Shown piece by piece: positions 44,001 to 56,159 of a stretch of DNA of 64,000 bases. Positions within the stretch are counted from its first letter, which is position 1. Every line of letters starts with the position of its first letter. Under the pieces are notes generated by a model. That model saw only the letters and a program-made list of their open reading frames with translations, did no database searches and was not told the origin of the DNA. The DNA is from Nemophila menziesii (taxonomy: Eukaryota; Streptophyta; Magnoliopsida; Boraginales; Hydrophyllaceae). The stretch lies in the NCBI GenBank assembly GCA_029959085.1, contig JARWIR010000001.1:66154899-66218898 (forward strand), given 5' to 3'. The position numbers and the translations under genes were made by a program.

Positions 44001-46706
44001 TGAAGGCTTCTTTTTAGGAACAATCTCCCCCGGTTCTCTCACAGGTTCATAGGCCGGACGCCTATACTTCGGATTTTCAGAATTTAGAGCTGCTATTGTT
44101 TCAGTAAGCTCTTCCAACATCTCAGGTGAATCTAATGTTAAAGCAGCCTGCAAGATATCATCAAAATTTAAACAATTAAATACCTCTTGCGATGCTTGCT
44201 CTACTACATCCATTCTGAAGCAATCTTCCTGAGAATCTGGGAATTTCATAGCTCGAAATACGTTGAATTTCACTACCTCATCTTGTATCCTCATTGTTAA
44301 TTCGCCATTCTCTACATCGATCAATGTTCTCCCTGTAGCTAGGAATGGTCTACCCAAAATAATGGGGACATTTCTATCTGCATTGTATTCAAGGATTACA
44401 AAATCAACAGGAAATATAAGTGTACCTGCCTTAACAAGGACATCCTCAATGCGGCCTTCAGGATGAGCAAGAGATCTGTCCGCCATTTGCAAGACCATAG
44501 AAGTGGGTCTTGCGTTTCCAATTTTTAGCTTGTCAAAGATCGACTTGGGCATCAAATTGATGCTAGCTCCCAAGTCACATAGCGCCTTTCCTTTCCATTC
44601 CTCTCCAATTGATATATGAATCGTGAAACTCCCTGGATCTACTAACTTCGGAGGTAATTTACTTTGACAAATCGCGCTACACTCTTCTGGAAGACCAATC
44701 ATCTCGTTATCACAATAGGGCCTTTTGTTAGTGAGGGCCCTCTTCAAAAACTTCGTATACTTCGGAATATCTCGAATTGCCTCAAGTAACGGAATATTAA
44801 TACTTAGACCCTTCACTCTATTAAAGAATTTCTGAAAATCACCCAAATCACCCTTTTTCTGAACTCGCGATGGAAACGGTGGTGGAGGGCGATTAATCAC
44901 CATATCATCTTTCTTTTTCGGAACTTCTCTTGGTCTCACTATTTCTTCAACCTCGCTATCTTTCTCTTTCTCTGTCTCCACCACTTCCTTTTCTTTTCTT
45001 GGTACTTCTTTCTCTTTCATAATGGGAAAAGGAGGGGGAGGAAGGTTCTTACCACTTCTCAATGTAACAGCATTACAATCTTCGCGTTGCTTCGGATTCT
45101 CAGTATCGCTAGGAAGTTGCCCTTGTGGGCGCTGATTCAGTTGTTTATTAATTTGGCTTAGCTGATTCTGGAAAATCTTCATATTCGCTTCAGCTGCGTT
45201 CTGACGTTCTAAGGCTTGTGTTTGAAGAGCAATCAAATTTTCAACGGTTTTCTGGAGGGTAACTACTCCTTCTTGTGGATGGGCAGGTAAGGCTTTTTGG
45301 TTTAAAGTTTCATCGTATGTATTCTGAGGAGTATTCTGAGGAGCTTGCCTTTGTACATAATTTCCCTGATTCTGTCCTCCTTGATAATTGTTGTGTGGTC
45401 TTGGATTATAGTTATTACCTTGGGGACGCGGCTGATATGCGTAGGTAGGATTGGCTGCCCCATTAGGATTTGAATATTGAAACCCAGGATGGTTTCTGTT
45501 AGGCTGATATCCATTACCACTTGAATTGAAGTTACCTCTGTTGGACATGAACATCACAGATTCTTGGTTATTTGGACAACTTTCCTCATCATGATCATCT
45601 ACCTGACAAATCGAACACATATAAACCTCTTGTGCAGCATGCACAGCTACCTTCTTACCCGAAAATCCTTCTTTCACAGCTAAAGTAAGCTGTTTTAATT
45701 GTTGCTCAATAGTACTCTGAATCTTGTTCTCAAACGTAGCAAATTTCTCTTCCATATCAACATTATTCACTCCCTTAACCGGTGCTCTTACTGAATTCCA
45801 CCCAACTTCATTCTTGACTGTTCTCTCTAAGATAATTTTAGCATGAGCGGGTTGAACTTGAAGAAAACCTGCACCACATAGCGTATCCAACTTCTCTCTT
45901 GACTTCCCATCAAGGCCTCTATAAAAGATCATAAGCTGTTGTTGTTCTGAATACCCATGATTGGGAACTTTACGCAAACACATCTGAAATCTTGTCCAAC
46001 TCCTACCCACAGTTTCCTCATATTCTTGACGGAAATGCGTCAATTCTAACTCAGCATCTAACCTCATGTTACTTGGATAATACCTGTCAAAGAACGCAAT
46101 CTCTAATTGGTCCCAATTGGTGATCTTCGTAGGATCTTGCGTATCGTGCCATTCACTTGCTCCCTCAGTAACAAAGAACTTAAAAGCAGCAAAATACATC
46201 TGTTCTCTTGAAACCCCTTGTGTGATGTAAGAATCACATATCTGTTTGAATTTCTGTACTGCCCTGAGAGGATCTTCTGCTGGTCTACCACGAAAATTAC
46301 CAAAATTCTGAAACTGAGCTAACATACCCGAATCTGGACGAAAACGCGGAACATTAATATCTGGAGCACCTACTCCTATAGCTGGAGCACGGAATGGAAC
46401 TTCTGGAGGACCATTAGTAAACCACGGATCATGATTCATCACTATCTGGACTGGAGGATTGGGATTTAGTGGTTGAACTGGAGGAATAACGCCCGGAGCT
46501 AAAGGTTGGCCATTTGCATCTAGCTGGCCTTGTCCATTATTCTGTTGATTATTTTGAAGATTGATGTCTGCCATTCTGTTACTTAACTCTTCTACCTCTA
46601 AAGCTTCTCGTTCTCTTCTTCTCTTGTTCGCAAGTCTAATCAACGATTCTGGATTACTAAGGATCGGAGGTGTTGGCTCTAGATCCTTGAATAGCCTTCT
46701 TCGCAT
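41062..46706 (-). pseudogene. Gag-pol polyprotein of element A (one stop, one frameshift)
   Basis: Read from 46706: gag with the retrotransposon gag domain (WHDTQDPTKITNWDQLEIAF, then FFDRYYPSN), a CCHC knuckle CSICQVDDHDEESC, and a protease with DLGASINLMP and ILGRPFLATG. A TAA at 43845-43847 (most likely from CAA) then separates the protease from pol. Reverse transcriptase shows [10 protein letters not shown] and FMDDFSVFG. RNase H shows [11 protein letters not shown] and TEKELLAV, but has TYH where TDH is expected (codon 42600-42602). Integrase shows HHCC residues and D, D, E in [19 protein letters not shown] and [11 protein letters not shown] one-base deletion near 41610 shifts the integrase tail, which continues open to 41062. 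A single gag-pol frame is normal for this lineage, so the copy is close to intact but dead as read. Confidence 0.93.
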
Positions 46707-46816
46707 ACACCAAACCTAAAAACCTGAAAAGAAACTAAACAAAAAGCGTAAAACTGATAAAATAAAATAAAATGCACTTATCACTAAAGGATAAACACCG
46801 TGGTCACACGCTACCG

Positions 46817-46834
46817 TCCCCGGCAGCGGCGCCA
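46817..46834 (-). promoter_or_regulatory. Primer binding site of element A (tRNA-Asp type)
   Basis: TGGCGCCGCTGCCGGGGA on the minus strand, six bases after the 5' LTR, complements the 3' end of plant tRNA-Asp with one mismatch. This primer is typical of Athila. Confidence 0.9.
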
Positions 46835-46840
46835 AAAACT

Positions 46841-48402
46841 TGGTGGTCCTTTGTGTGTTCTAAAAATAATGCAATAAATAATCGAACCACAACCGCAAGT
46901 GTACGGTTGTCCCAAGTAGTATTTCTGATAAATCAGATTCGTTCCAAGGACGGAATGGTTGATCACAATGTCTAGCAAATAGCGATTGATGCACTTATGA
47001 AAATAAAAGACAATAATATATTTGTTTGGTTTTTGTTATAAGACTAATGAATGAAAGACAAATATTAAATTGCAAGTAAAAGCTAAGACGCAAGTAAAAT
47101 GGTTTAAAACGCAATATGAGAAGTAGCACTTGAGAACGCAAGGATCCTCCCTATCCTATTTCTTAACTTATGTTGTTTAAGGGCTAAATTAGTCAATTAC
47201 AATGGTCGGGATTCTAATTTCCTTATACCCCCGTCAGGGTGGACTATAAGGCAATCCTAAAGTGTCACTAGTCCCGTCAGGGTAAATATGATCCACCGTT
47301 GGATGATTAAGTATTATTACCTCATTGGCCCTAGGATTAGCTAAGCTCGTCAGAATCATTAACTTCTATCCTAGATTGAATAAATGGTTCCGTATTTAAA
47401 CCCTCCGTCAGGATGATCCAATTGCCACTAATTGGAATAGCCTAAATACTATTACCTGTTCCTAGTTCATGACGCTAAAAACAGTAAATATTCATGATTT
47501 ATCGAAAAGAGTAAAAGCCCTAATTTAGTTTAATTCAATAAAAACCCAAATTCAACATTCGTTAATTAATAGGAATTGGGATTCACCCATTGTTTGTTCT
47601 CAAGCACTAAATAAAACTTAGCTCATATTAAAATGAAATACGAAATTAAAATTAAAGGAATTCATATTGTTTACAGAATTAAAAAGGTAAAAGAACCTAA
47701 TTTCCGGAATCGGAATGACTACGAACGGAGATATAGACCCTCTCCAGCTCTTGTAGCTTCTTCTCCTTCCTTCAGTTGCTTCTCTCTGGTGTTTTTAATC
47801 TTCCAGAATGTGAATTCTCCGTAAAATAGAAGTCAAGGGCTGATTTTATAGTTAGAAATTCGGACTTGGACCTAGGCTTTTAATTAAATGAAATATAAAA
47901 GGCCCAAGTCCACTAACTTAGCCCAAAATCCCGTAACTGCTGATATGCCTTCACTAAAACTGATTTTCCCGATGCGTTACAACTCCGATTGACCTCATTC
48001 CAGTTGCTAGAGTTCCGTAACTCGATAAGGAATGATTTCTCTTCAAAGGTCAACAGCTAGATCCTCGCTTAAGCACCTCGAAATCAGCAATCTATGGCCT
48101 GGAAAATGGATTTTCAGCTCTAAAAATAATATCTTCGGGATTTCTTTTCAAGTCTTGACTCTATCTTTTGATCTTTGACTTTCTCCTTGGATTCCTCTTC
48201 TAGCTAACATCTAAAACCTGTAAAATATTCACTAAAAATACCAATATTACGCGCAAAAGCTTAATAAATCAAAAATGCTAGAATTAAAAGAGGAAAATCA
48301 TATTATTGCATATTTAGTCCAAAAGTCTATCGAATTGATTAAATAAACACCAAAAATGATGTCTCCTAAAGGTCGAAAATAAGAACATTTAAGGAGACAT
48401 CA
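46841..48402 (-). repeat. 5' LTR of element A (1562 bp)
   Basis: Near-identical to 35662-37223; same length and termini. Confidence 0.96.
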
Positions 48403-48407
48403 AGAAT
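48403..48407. repeat. Target-site duplication of element A, right copy (AGAAT)
   Basis: Identical to 35657-35661. Confidence 0.95.
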
Positions 48408-49293
48408 CCTTTTCCTCCAACAACAGTTCAAGTCAATTCCTCTATCTAGGTTCTTATTGTGTTTATGTTATTAGGACATGTATATTATTAATTTGCTTAT
48501 TGTTTTTACTTTCAATATGAGCTAAACCTTAATTACTTGAGAATCGTAATGTGATGAACCCTAATTTGTTTAATTCATGTATTTCAATTTGTGATTAGTT
48601 TCTAGTTTAATTTGAATTAGGTATTTCATATTGTTCCTTATTTTATATTAATTTCACTATCAATGAATTAGCTAATCGGAGATAGGTCATAGTAATTAAG
48701 CTATTCACTTTGGTGGGGAAGTGATCGCCTTGACGGGGGGTTTAATTACTGAACTAGATAATAAACGTAAGGTAGAAATTATTGATCCTGACGGACTTAG
48801 TTAACCTTATAGTCAATTGGGTAGAATACTTGACCATTCGAAGGTGGATTATAATCGCCCTGACGGGGTTTGTAACATATGAGAATAGCTCCTAGGTCCA
48901 CCCTGATGGGGGCTAGGGATTATAGAGTCCTAACTAATATAGAAATATCAGTTCTGCCTTAACGAAAGCATTAAATTAGGTAAGTTTTGGTGATTCCCTA
49001 GCAAGACTCAAGTATAGCTCATATCTGCATCTTATCTCTTAGTATTTACTTTTAGTTATTTTGTTTCTTTGCGTCTAGTAGTTTCATAACTCAAAACCAA
49101 ACAAATATATTTTATCTTGTATTTTTTGTATTTACAATTACTACTATTTATCTGTTGAACACTTGGGTTATACCAGTCCAATCCCTGAGAACGAATCCGA
49201 CTTATCGGAGTATTACTTGGACAACCGTACACTTGCGATATTGTGGTTCCTTTATTTTCTGTACTTAATTTTATAACACACAAGGACCCACCA
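48408..49293 (+). repeat. 5' LTR of element B, right piece
   Basis: Continues the LTR broken at 35661 and ends GGACCCACCA; colinear with 52490-53366. It includes four CCTGACGGGG-type motifs between about 48730 and 48915. Confidence 0.92.
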
Positions 49294-49299
49294 AGTTTT

Positions 49300-49317
49300 T
49301 GGCGCCGCTGCCGGGGA
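49300..49317 (+). promoter_or_regulatory. Primer binding site of element B (tRNA-Asp type)
   Basis: TGGCGCCGCTGCCGGGGA, six bases after the LTR end; the same sequence as in elements A and C. Confidence 0.9.
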
Positions 49318-49470
49318 GGTCGTCGTTCGCGACCAGTATGCTGGCCAGAACTCCGGTATGCCGGTGCCCAGAAACACGTGCCCACGGGTATCGACTCGGG
49401 TTGTTTGCCGAGAGGTACAAAAAGACACACGTCCAGCACCGGTATGCCGGTCAGTATGGCGGTTTTGAAG
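49318..49470 (+). repeat. GC-rich repeat directly after the PBS of element B
   Basis: CCGGTATGCCGGT occurs twice, with CACGTGCCCACGGGT between, in otherwise AT-rich DNA. It corresponds to the pol-ORF2 spacer repeats of the other elements, so the gag-pol deletion joined the PBS region straight to this block. Confidence 0.7.
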
Positions 49471-49834
49471 TGTTTGATTCCAATTCCACTTCTTAACTTA
49501 TCAAGAAGTAACCCTAGCCTCTTCAAAAACGATTTTCCAGACCCTAACCCATTATATACCTGCACAAAGACCACTACAACACCAAAGAACATTAAATCCT
49601 TCCTCCTATTCCATTCCAAACACACATCCAACACCACAATCCTTCAAGAACATCAAGAAATCTTCTCCTTCAACCTTAAGCCTCTTCATCAAAGCTTCAA
49701 TCCTATCTATTAAACCTTCCCCAAGCTATTACATATTGATTACCCATCTCATATAACACCATAATCCTTCATTACAAATCCTCAAAACATCAAATTTCAA
49801 AACTCTTCTTTAGTTTTTTATTATTTGAAGTTTT

Positions 49835-49845
49835 GAGTTTGGGGT
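49835..49845 (+). other. GAGTTTGGGGT motif before the ORF2 remnant of element B
   Basis: Exact copy, eight bases before the ATG at 49854. Further copies start at 50218, 50772 and 51599. Confidence 0.8.
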
Positions 49846-49853
49846 TCATTGAG

Positions 49854-50079
49854 ATGTCGAAGATTGGGAAGACAAGAATACCATGGAGAGGAAGAGGAAG
49901 TTGGAGAAACTCTTATTAACTTTTGGGTGTTGAAAGATGTAGTCGAAAGAATGGAACTTTTGGAGGATAACCATGAAGAGGTGTTACTAACCATAGGAAA
50001 AGTCACAAAAGAGTTGGAGCTTATGCAAATCATATTACGTGGAGTGAGCAATGTTCAACATGCCACCTACGCAACATAA
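49854..50079 (+). pseudogene. ORF2 remnant of element B
   Basis: The ATG frame stops after 21 codons, but the neighbouring frame reads DVVERMELLEDNHEEV, TIGKVTKELELM and VSNVQHATYA. This matches the C-terminal coiled-coil end of ORF2 in element A (VLEENQ..., GNVTKELELL, VSTIQHATYG). The central domain is deleted. It cannot encode a full protein. Confidence 0.8.
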
Positions 50080-51591
50080 AGAGATCAACCTACACACAAC
50101 AATGGAAACCAGCTTCGTGCTGGATCAGATACGTTTACCTATCCCTTTCTTATTTGTTTTAATTGTTTAATTGCTTTCTTGAGTCTTTTTCGAGTCGTGG
50201 GGACACGACTCATTTTTGAGTTTGGGGTGGGGTTTGTTGCCGCATCCCAATTTTATGTGTGTTACTGTTTTTTTTTTTAAATTTAGTTTGAGGAATATTT
50301 TGACTGTGGAGCTGTAGAATATTTTAAATGCCCCCATCAAGCAGGCTTTATATGAATTTATGATAGGAAATAGTTGAATTTATGAGTTAGTGTAAAACGC
50401 ACTTTGATTGCATGCAAATATGAGATAATTGATAGGAAGAATTAATGAACAATGCAAAAGAAGTAAACTTGTGCTTAAGGATAATGGGTGGTTTGTAGAA
50501 TGTGAGATCTAAATGAGTAGAGAACCCACTTAGGTATGAACTAGAGGCAAGATGTGTAAATAGGAAGATGATAGAGGCAGTTCTTTGTTAGCCCTTTGAA
50601 TCCTTTTTTGGCCTTCTAGCCCTGAATTAATTATATCCTTCGTAGCCAAATTTTTATCCTTTAAGTCTTTCTTTTGTCGCCACGTTATAAGCCAATATCC
50701 CTTTAGATTGTTAGGCATGACCATATGACCCGCACTTGAATCACGATCCTGAGACTTCCTGTCTTGAGCTTGAGTTTGGGGTGGTGGGTCCACTATATGG
50801 GAATTTACATTGGGTTGGGATTTTTGAGCTTATCAATTTTGCAATGTGCTATATTTTAACGATGATTCACAGGTTTATTACATTGTAACCCTTTGCCGGG
50901 GTAATAGTAAATGAAAAAGAAGCTAAAAAGCTAAATTTATGAAAAGGCATAATTTATGAAAAAATAGCATGATATCTCAACATCAAAAAGGGAGTCATAG
51001 CTATACAAAAGGAAAAAGAAAATTCATATGAAAGATATATATTTGGACCGACAAAGAGGAAATTTTTAGGTGAATCATCTTTAGTGCTTATTGGGTTAAT
51101 TTGGGGACGCTAAATTAGCGCGTCAAATGGGTTGAGTGAGAACGTATTCGAGTGTAAACTCAAGCTCTTGGATAGTTTGTTGATGGTAAGTGAGGAGAGA
51201 GCCAAAAGCTCACTTCAAATTTACCAAATATACATACCATACCGTACCTAAGCCTACGCTAAAACCGTAAAGACCTCGTAATTCCTAGATACACAGTGAG
51301 TTAATAGGGAGTATGCTAAGTGAAGCGTTCAAAGCAAGTAAAGATCGAGGAACACCCTATAGCCACCATATTGAGATAAGTAATAAGCGTAACCTTCTAG
51401 CATTGTGAAATTAATTTTGGATTGATATTATTTTGTGTTTGATTTTGCATGATATGTGTATGTGTATATTAATTCCTAGCGTAGACTATATGATATTTGT
51501 TTTAAGTTGTACTTTGGGAATATTTACTAGATTCTACCTTCTGCATTCACCTAAAAGGCCTTTGTTTTTATTTTACTTTGTCGGGACGACA
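50080..51591 (+). other. 3' untranslated region of element B (no gene)
   Basis: Colinear with D (4200-5612). It contains GAGTTTGGGGT at 50218 and 50772 and ends with the CTTTGTCGGGACGACAAAGG hairpin. Confidence 0.75.
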
Positions 51592-51611
51592 AAGGTTTGA
51601 GTTTGGGGTCT
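51592..51611 (+). promoter_or_regulatory. Polypurine-like tract of element B
   Basis: GAGTTTGGGGT at 51599-51609, immediately before the 3' LTR. Confidence 0.75.
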
Positions 51612-53366
51612 TGATGTCTTCCTATTTGTTCTAATTATTAGCCCTTTGGAGACATCATTTTAGATGAATATTTGACTTATTTGATAGACTTTTATGCTTA
51701 TTTGATTATATTACACTTTCTCCCCTTGGAATTAGACTATTTGCATTTTTAGAGCTTTTGTGCGTTAATTTGATTATTTTTAGTGCAAAGTTAGTATGTT
51801 CTTAAATTTCAATACAAGGTGGAGAAGTGAGAATTAGAGTCTTAGCTTATTTTTAGTGTGTTAGGAAGTATTTGAGTCGAGTTTCTAATTTTCGAGTGCA
51901 CTTTCCTCTTTCTAGTCTTGAATTATTGATTTATTATTTTTAAAACATATGCGGTTTAATTATTTATTTATTGTGAAGCTTTAAAAGATATATGGTAATT
52001 AATTAGAGACCAAGTCAAGTCAAAGAAGTAAAGGAAAGATATTTACATGGAAATAAGAAGATTAAGGAAGGATATATGCAAAGAAGGAAAAGATAAAGCT
52101 GCCTTATGAATATGAAATTTCAGCCACGTTTCAAAGACGAATACATAACTTAAGATTGGCTAGGAATTTGGCAGAATTATCTGGACCAATGGAAATATCT
52201 TTCCGAGACAAGTGGTTTCGAATATTGGAACGCCTCAAACGGAGAAGTATTGAAGGAGATATGACCAAAACAAATCAGCAGCAGAATCTTACCTTTCCTA
52301 GATTTTAGGGTTACGAATTAAAGAGTTCTTGACTTGTCTTCCACTCCAAGTAAATTCGAACTAGGGCTCCCTAAAACCTATAAATACACCTCTTAGACAT
52401 CTTTATTCAGGACCTCTCACAATTCATTCAATATATACATCTTTAGAGAGAGCGTCAAGAGGCGGAAGCAAGAGCAAAAGCTGGAGAATCCTTTTCCTCC
52501 AACAACAGTTCAAGCCAATTCCTCTATCTAGGTTCTTATTGTGTTTATGTTATTAGGACATGCATTTTATTAATTTTCTTATTGTTTTTACTTTCAATAT
52601 GAGCTAAACCTTAATTACTTGAGAATCGTAATGTGATGAACCCTAATTTGTTTAATTCATGTATTTCAATTTGGGATTAGTTTCTAGTTTAATTTGAATT
52701 AGGTATTTCATATTGTTCCTTATTTTATATTAATTTCACTATCAATGAATTAGCTAATCGGAGATAGGTCATAGTAATTAAGCTATTCACTTTGGTGGGG
52801 AAGTGATCGCCTTGACGGGGGTTTAATTACTGAACTAGAAAATAAACGTAAGGTAGAAATTATTGATCCTGACGGACTTAGTTAACCTTATAAACTATTG
52901 GGTAGAATACTTGACCATTCGAAGGTGGATTATAATCGCCCTGACGGGGTTTGTAACACCTGATAATAGTTCCTAGGTCCACCCTGACGGGGGCTAGGAG
53001 ATTATAGAGTCCTGACTAATATAGAAATATCAGTTCCGCCCTTAACGAAAGCATTAAATTAGGTAGTTCCCTAGCGAGACTCAAGTATAGCTCATATCTG
53101 CATCTTATCTCTTAGTATTTACTTCTAGTTAATTTGTTTCTTTATGTCTAGTAGTTTAATAACTCAAAACCAAACAAATATATTTTATCTTGTATTTTCT
53201 GTATTTACAATTACTACTATTTATCTGTTAAACACTTGGGTTATACCAGTCCAATCCCTGAGAACGAATCCGACTTATCGGAGTATTACTTGGACAGCCG
53301 TACACTTGCGGTATTGTGGTTCCTTTATTTTCTGTACTTAATTTTATAACACACAAGGACCCACCA
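51612..53366 (+). repeat. 3' LTR of element B (1755 bp)
   Basis: Starts TGATGTCTTCC and ends GGACCCACCA. It carries the intact site (GGAGAATCC near 52485) that was split by element A in the other LTR. Confidence 0.93.
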
Positions 53367-53371
53367 ACATC
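53367..53371. repeat. Target-site duplication of element B, right copy (ACATC)
   Basis: One mismatch to GCATC at 34779-34783. Confidence 0.65.
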
Positions 53372-54044
53372 GCGATTCGAGTGCGGGTCATATGGAAAAG
53401 TCCTATAATTTAAAGGGATATGGCTTATAATGTGGTTAAATAAAAAGGCTTTCGAAAGGCTAAAAGGGGCTGAGAAGGATATATAATAATAAATGGATAG
53501 CAAGGTAAAAGGCAACATAGGGCTTATGAAAGAACCGGCTTAATCACTTTCTAAACTATGCAATTTCTTTATTCTCTTACCTTTAGCACGTTCATCAAAT
53601 GGGTTTATCAACGAGCTTGGATCTCACGGCCTACAAACCACTCATGGCTCCCTGAGATCGAACATACTTTCTATCGCATTGCTAACTAATCTTTTCTTTA
53701 CTATCAATGTGTGTTTTCCTGCAAATACTCAAAGCATACAAGATAAAAAACTCATAAACATACTACTTTCTATCATCAAATTACTGAGCTTATGCTTTCA
53801 AGCTATTGAACACACTCTACATCTAATTCCCATGTATCAAAAATTTTAATTTCTACCTTAAAACAGAAAAATGGAGATGAGAGACAACGAATCCCCACAC
53901 CCCCAACTAAAAAATGAGTCGTGTCCCTACGACTCGAAAAGGACTCGAAAAAGACTCTAAAAAGATTTGAAAAAGAAATTAAAATTAGCAAATAAAACAT
54001 TTACAGAAATGGTAAGGAAGAAAGAGAACATACTCTCGAGGCTA
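53372..54044 (-). other. 3' untranslated region of element C, right part
   Basis: Continues from 34783 (GATTCGAGTGCGGGTCA, also seen near 38060 in A). It holds a degenerate GAGTTTGGGGT variant at 53899-53909 and the ACTCGAAAA/CGTGTCCC segment that follows ORF2 in all elements. No gene. Confidence 0.7.
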
Positions 54045-55254
54045 CTACCTCGCATTATCGACATCCAAGATAGGATTTGCTGGATCTTTCTTTAATTTCT
54101 CAAGGAGTGTTATGATGTGCACTTGATTGGCTTTGATTTGTGCCACATCATTGGCCAAGGAAGTTTGAGCTTCTTCGACTTTATTTATACGCTCCTCCAT
54201 CTTCTCTTGCCAACTATGCTCCTTTTCTTCTTTTGAGACTTGCGTAAATCCCACTCCTCTCAAGAATTTCATGATCCAATCATCGTCAATATTGTTACTA
54301 GTTTTAAACTCTAGTTTCTATTCTTCACCCAAAATCACATTCGCTTTTCGCACAAGACACGTGATCATAGTAGGATATTTCACATTAAATAATGAGATAG
54401 GAGAGACCAAAAACCGCATCACCTCCTCGAAGATCAACTGTGCCACATCTACTTCTTCTCCTCTAAAAATACAATTCACCAAGATAGCGTTCTTTTTACT
54501 TACGTCCAAAATTCTTGTGTTTCCAAAGACGTTAGGGATAAGGAAATTTGTGCTAAATTCTAGCATCCGATTGGAGATATTTGTAAGGCCACGGTCCCTT
54601 TAATTCTCCCTTATGTGATTGCACTTTATCCTTATATAAGACATGCTCAAAAAGTAAATCCCAATCGAAGATTCTCTGTTTATCCACCGCTTCTCTATAC
54701 TTGCATGGTCCAATCAATTTCTTAAACTGGAAGTGGTTTCTAATCTCTTCAACTATGAAAGGAACTAACTTTCCTCTAACTGGAACACAACCTTAACTAT
54801 TTCGGCTAAAGAGGCCTAAATAGAAATAGGAAATGAACTCATGACATAAATTAGAACGTCTTACCATGAATGTAGACCAACCCAATCGTTCACCAATCTC
54901 CAAGAATCTCTTGTACTCTCCTTTACCAACTTCTTCATTGAATACTCTCACATAAGTAAAAGGTAGTTCATGTAATTGTTTCTTTGCAAAAGCTATCATG
55001 GCCTTTAAAACTTTCTCTTCTTCTTTGGGTGTAGGACCTTTGAATTGGAGAGGTTGTGTTGTCTTCTTCACGAAAAGTGGAACCTTTTTGCCCATTGAAT
55101 TAAACACAACTAGCTCACCTCTCTTTACAATATCTATTTTACTCTTTCCTTTGGAACTAGAACTTTCCTCACTTGATTTCTCCTCAATAGAACCCAATAC
55201 CTTGATTTTCTTCATCTCCCTCTTAGTAGTTAATGTTTCCGTTCTCTTAGTCAT
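54045..55254 (-). pseudogene. ORF2 of element C, broken
   Basis: The start MTKRTETLTTKREMKK (ATG at 55254) is followed by an acidic/Ser-rich segment (SSEESSSSKGK), then FAKKQLHELPFTYVRVF and RFLEIGERLGWSTFMVRRS, which matches the central ORF2 domain order of element A. The frame stops at about 54793. Fragments at 54566-54318 (FLIPNVFGNTRILDV, AILVNCIFRGEEVDVAQLI) and 54272-54045 (MEERINKVEEAQTSLANDV, coiled-coil candidate) continue it. At least two breaks make it inactive. Confidence 0.8.
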
Positions 55255-55689
55255 CTCAATTAACTTCCAACTCAAAGCTTTAACCACTCTTGAAATTTGA
55301 AACTCTTGAGAATTGGTTGAACATGCTTTATTTGGGTTAGGAAAGGTGTTTCGATGATGATTATCGATATGGGTAAGATGGATTCTTGATGGATTGGTAT
55401 GGATCTAAGAAATTGTAGGAGGAATTTTTGAAATTTAAGCTTTTGATTCTTGGATTCAATGTGTGTTGGTAAGATTTGAGTGGTTGAATCTTCTTCGTAA
55501 TGATGTGGAGAAAATATTTGATGTGTTTTTATGGTGATTGGGTAGTCTTTTGATGTTTGGGGAAGGTTTGATGAAGCTTTAATAGAGTTGGGAGAGGTTT
55601 GGAGAAGAAAGAGAGACTTAAGGATTGTAAAATTCGTAATAGACTAACCTTCCTATTCTTTATAACCTAAAAAAATTCGAAATTTTCTC

Positions 55690-55940
55690 TCTCCAGCGGC
55701 GCGGACCGGCATACCGGTGAGCTGTTCCTCGAAAAGGCTCGCTCCGGCAATAAACCTGATTTAGAGACCCGTGGGCACGTGTTTTTGTCTGACCGGCTTA
55801 TCGGTGGTATGGCCGGCATACCGGTGCGGAAATTTTCGAAAATCCATCTCCCGGCAAAAAATCCGACGCGTGAACCCGTGGGGACCCTCTTTGTCCCGCC
55901 GGCTTACCGGTCATATGGCTGGCATACCGGTGGGCAGGTC
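55690..55940 (-). repeat. GC-rich repeat between pol remnant and ORF2 of element C
   Basis: About two units of roughly 115 bp contain ACCGGCATACCGGT, CCGGCTTACCGGT and GACCCGTGGGCACGTG. It corresponds to the spacer repeats of A, B and D with a different sequence. Confidence 0.75.
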
Positions 55941-56159
55941 AGAATATGCCTAAAATTTTTATTTTCCTTCCTAACTCGATTTATTTAATACCTGGACATC
56001 AAAAACACTAATACCTTTCTCAAATATGCAATATCAACTAAAAACAACTAAACTAAACATGAATTAAAAACATAAAAACAAAAAACATAAAAAAATTGCG
56101 GGTTGTCTCCCGTACAACACTTTTATTTAACGTCTTTTAAAGTTAGAAGCGTTACCTTT

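Larger units (their letters stand above)
35662..48402 (-). mobile_element. Athila-type element A, nearly complete and young (12.7 kb)
   Basis: Two 1562-bp LTRs of equal length differ at about two positions by my reading, so insertion is recent. The AGAAT duplication is perfect. Reading the minus strand: 5' LTR (48402-46841), PBS (46834-46817), gag-pol (46706-41062, one stop and one frameshift), GC-rich repeat, ORF2 (40011-38680), 3' untranslated region, polypurine-like tract and 3' LTR. It is the only element here with a recognisable LTR-type reverse transcriptase. It is inserted in the 5' LTR of element B. Confidence 0.96.
34784..53366 (+). mobile_element. Athila-derived non-autonomous element B (middle of the nest)
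   Basis: This plus-strand element has 5' LTR pieces at 34784-35661 and 48408-49293, PBS at 49300, only about 2.3 kb of internal sequence, a polypurine-like tract and a 3' LTR at 51612-53366. Gag and pol are completely absent: the PBS is followed directly by the GC-rich repeat and an ORF2 remnant. It is a large-deletion derivative of the family of element D (same LTR length class). Element A sits in its 5' LTR. Confidence 0.92.
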
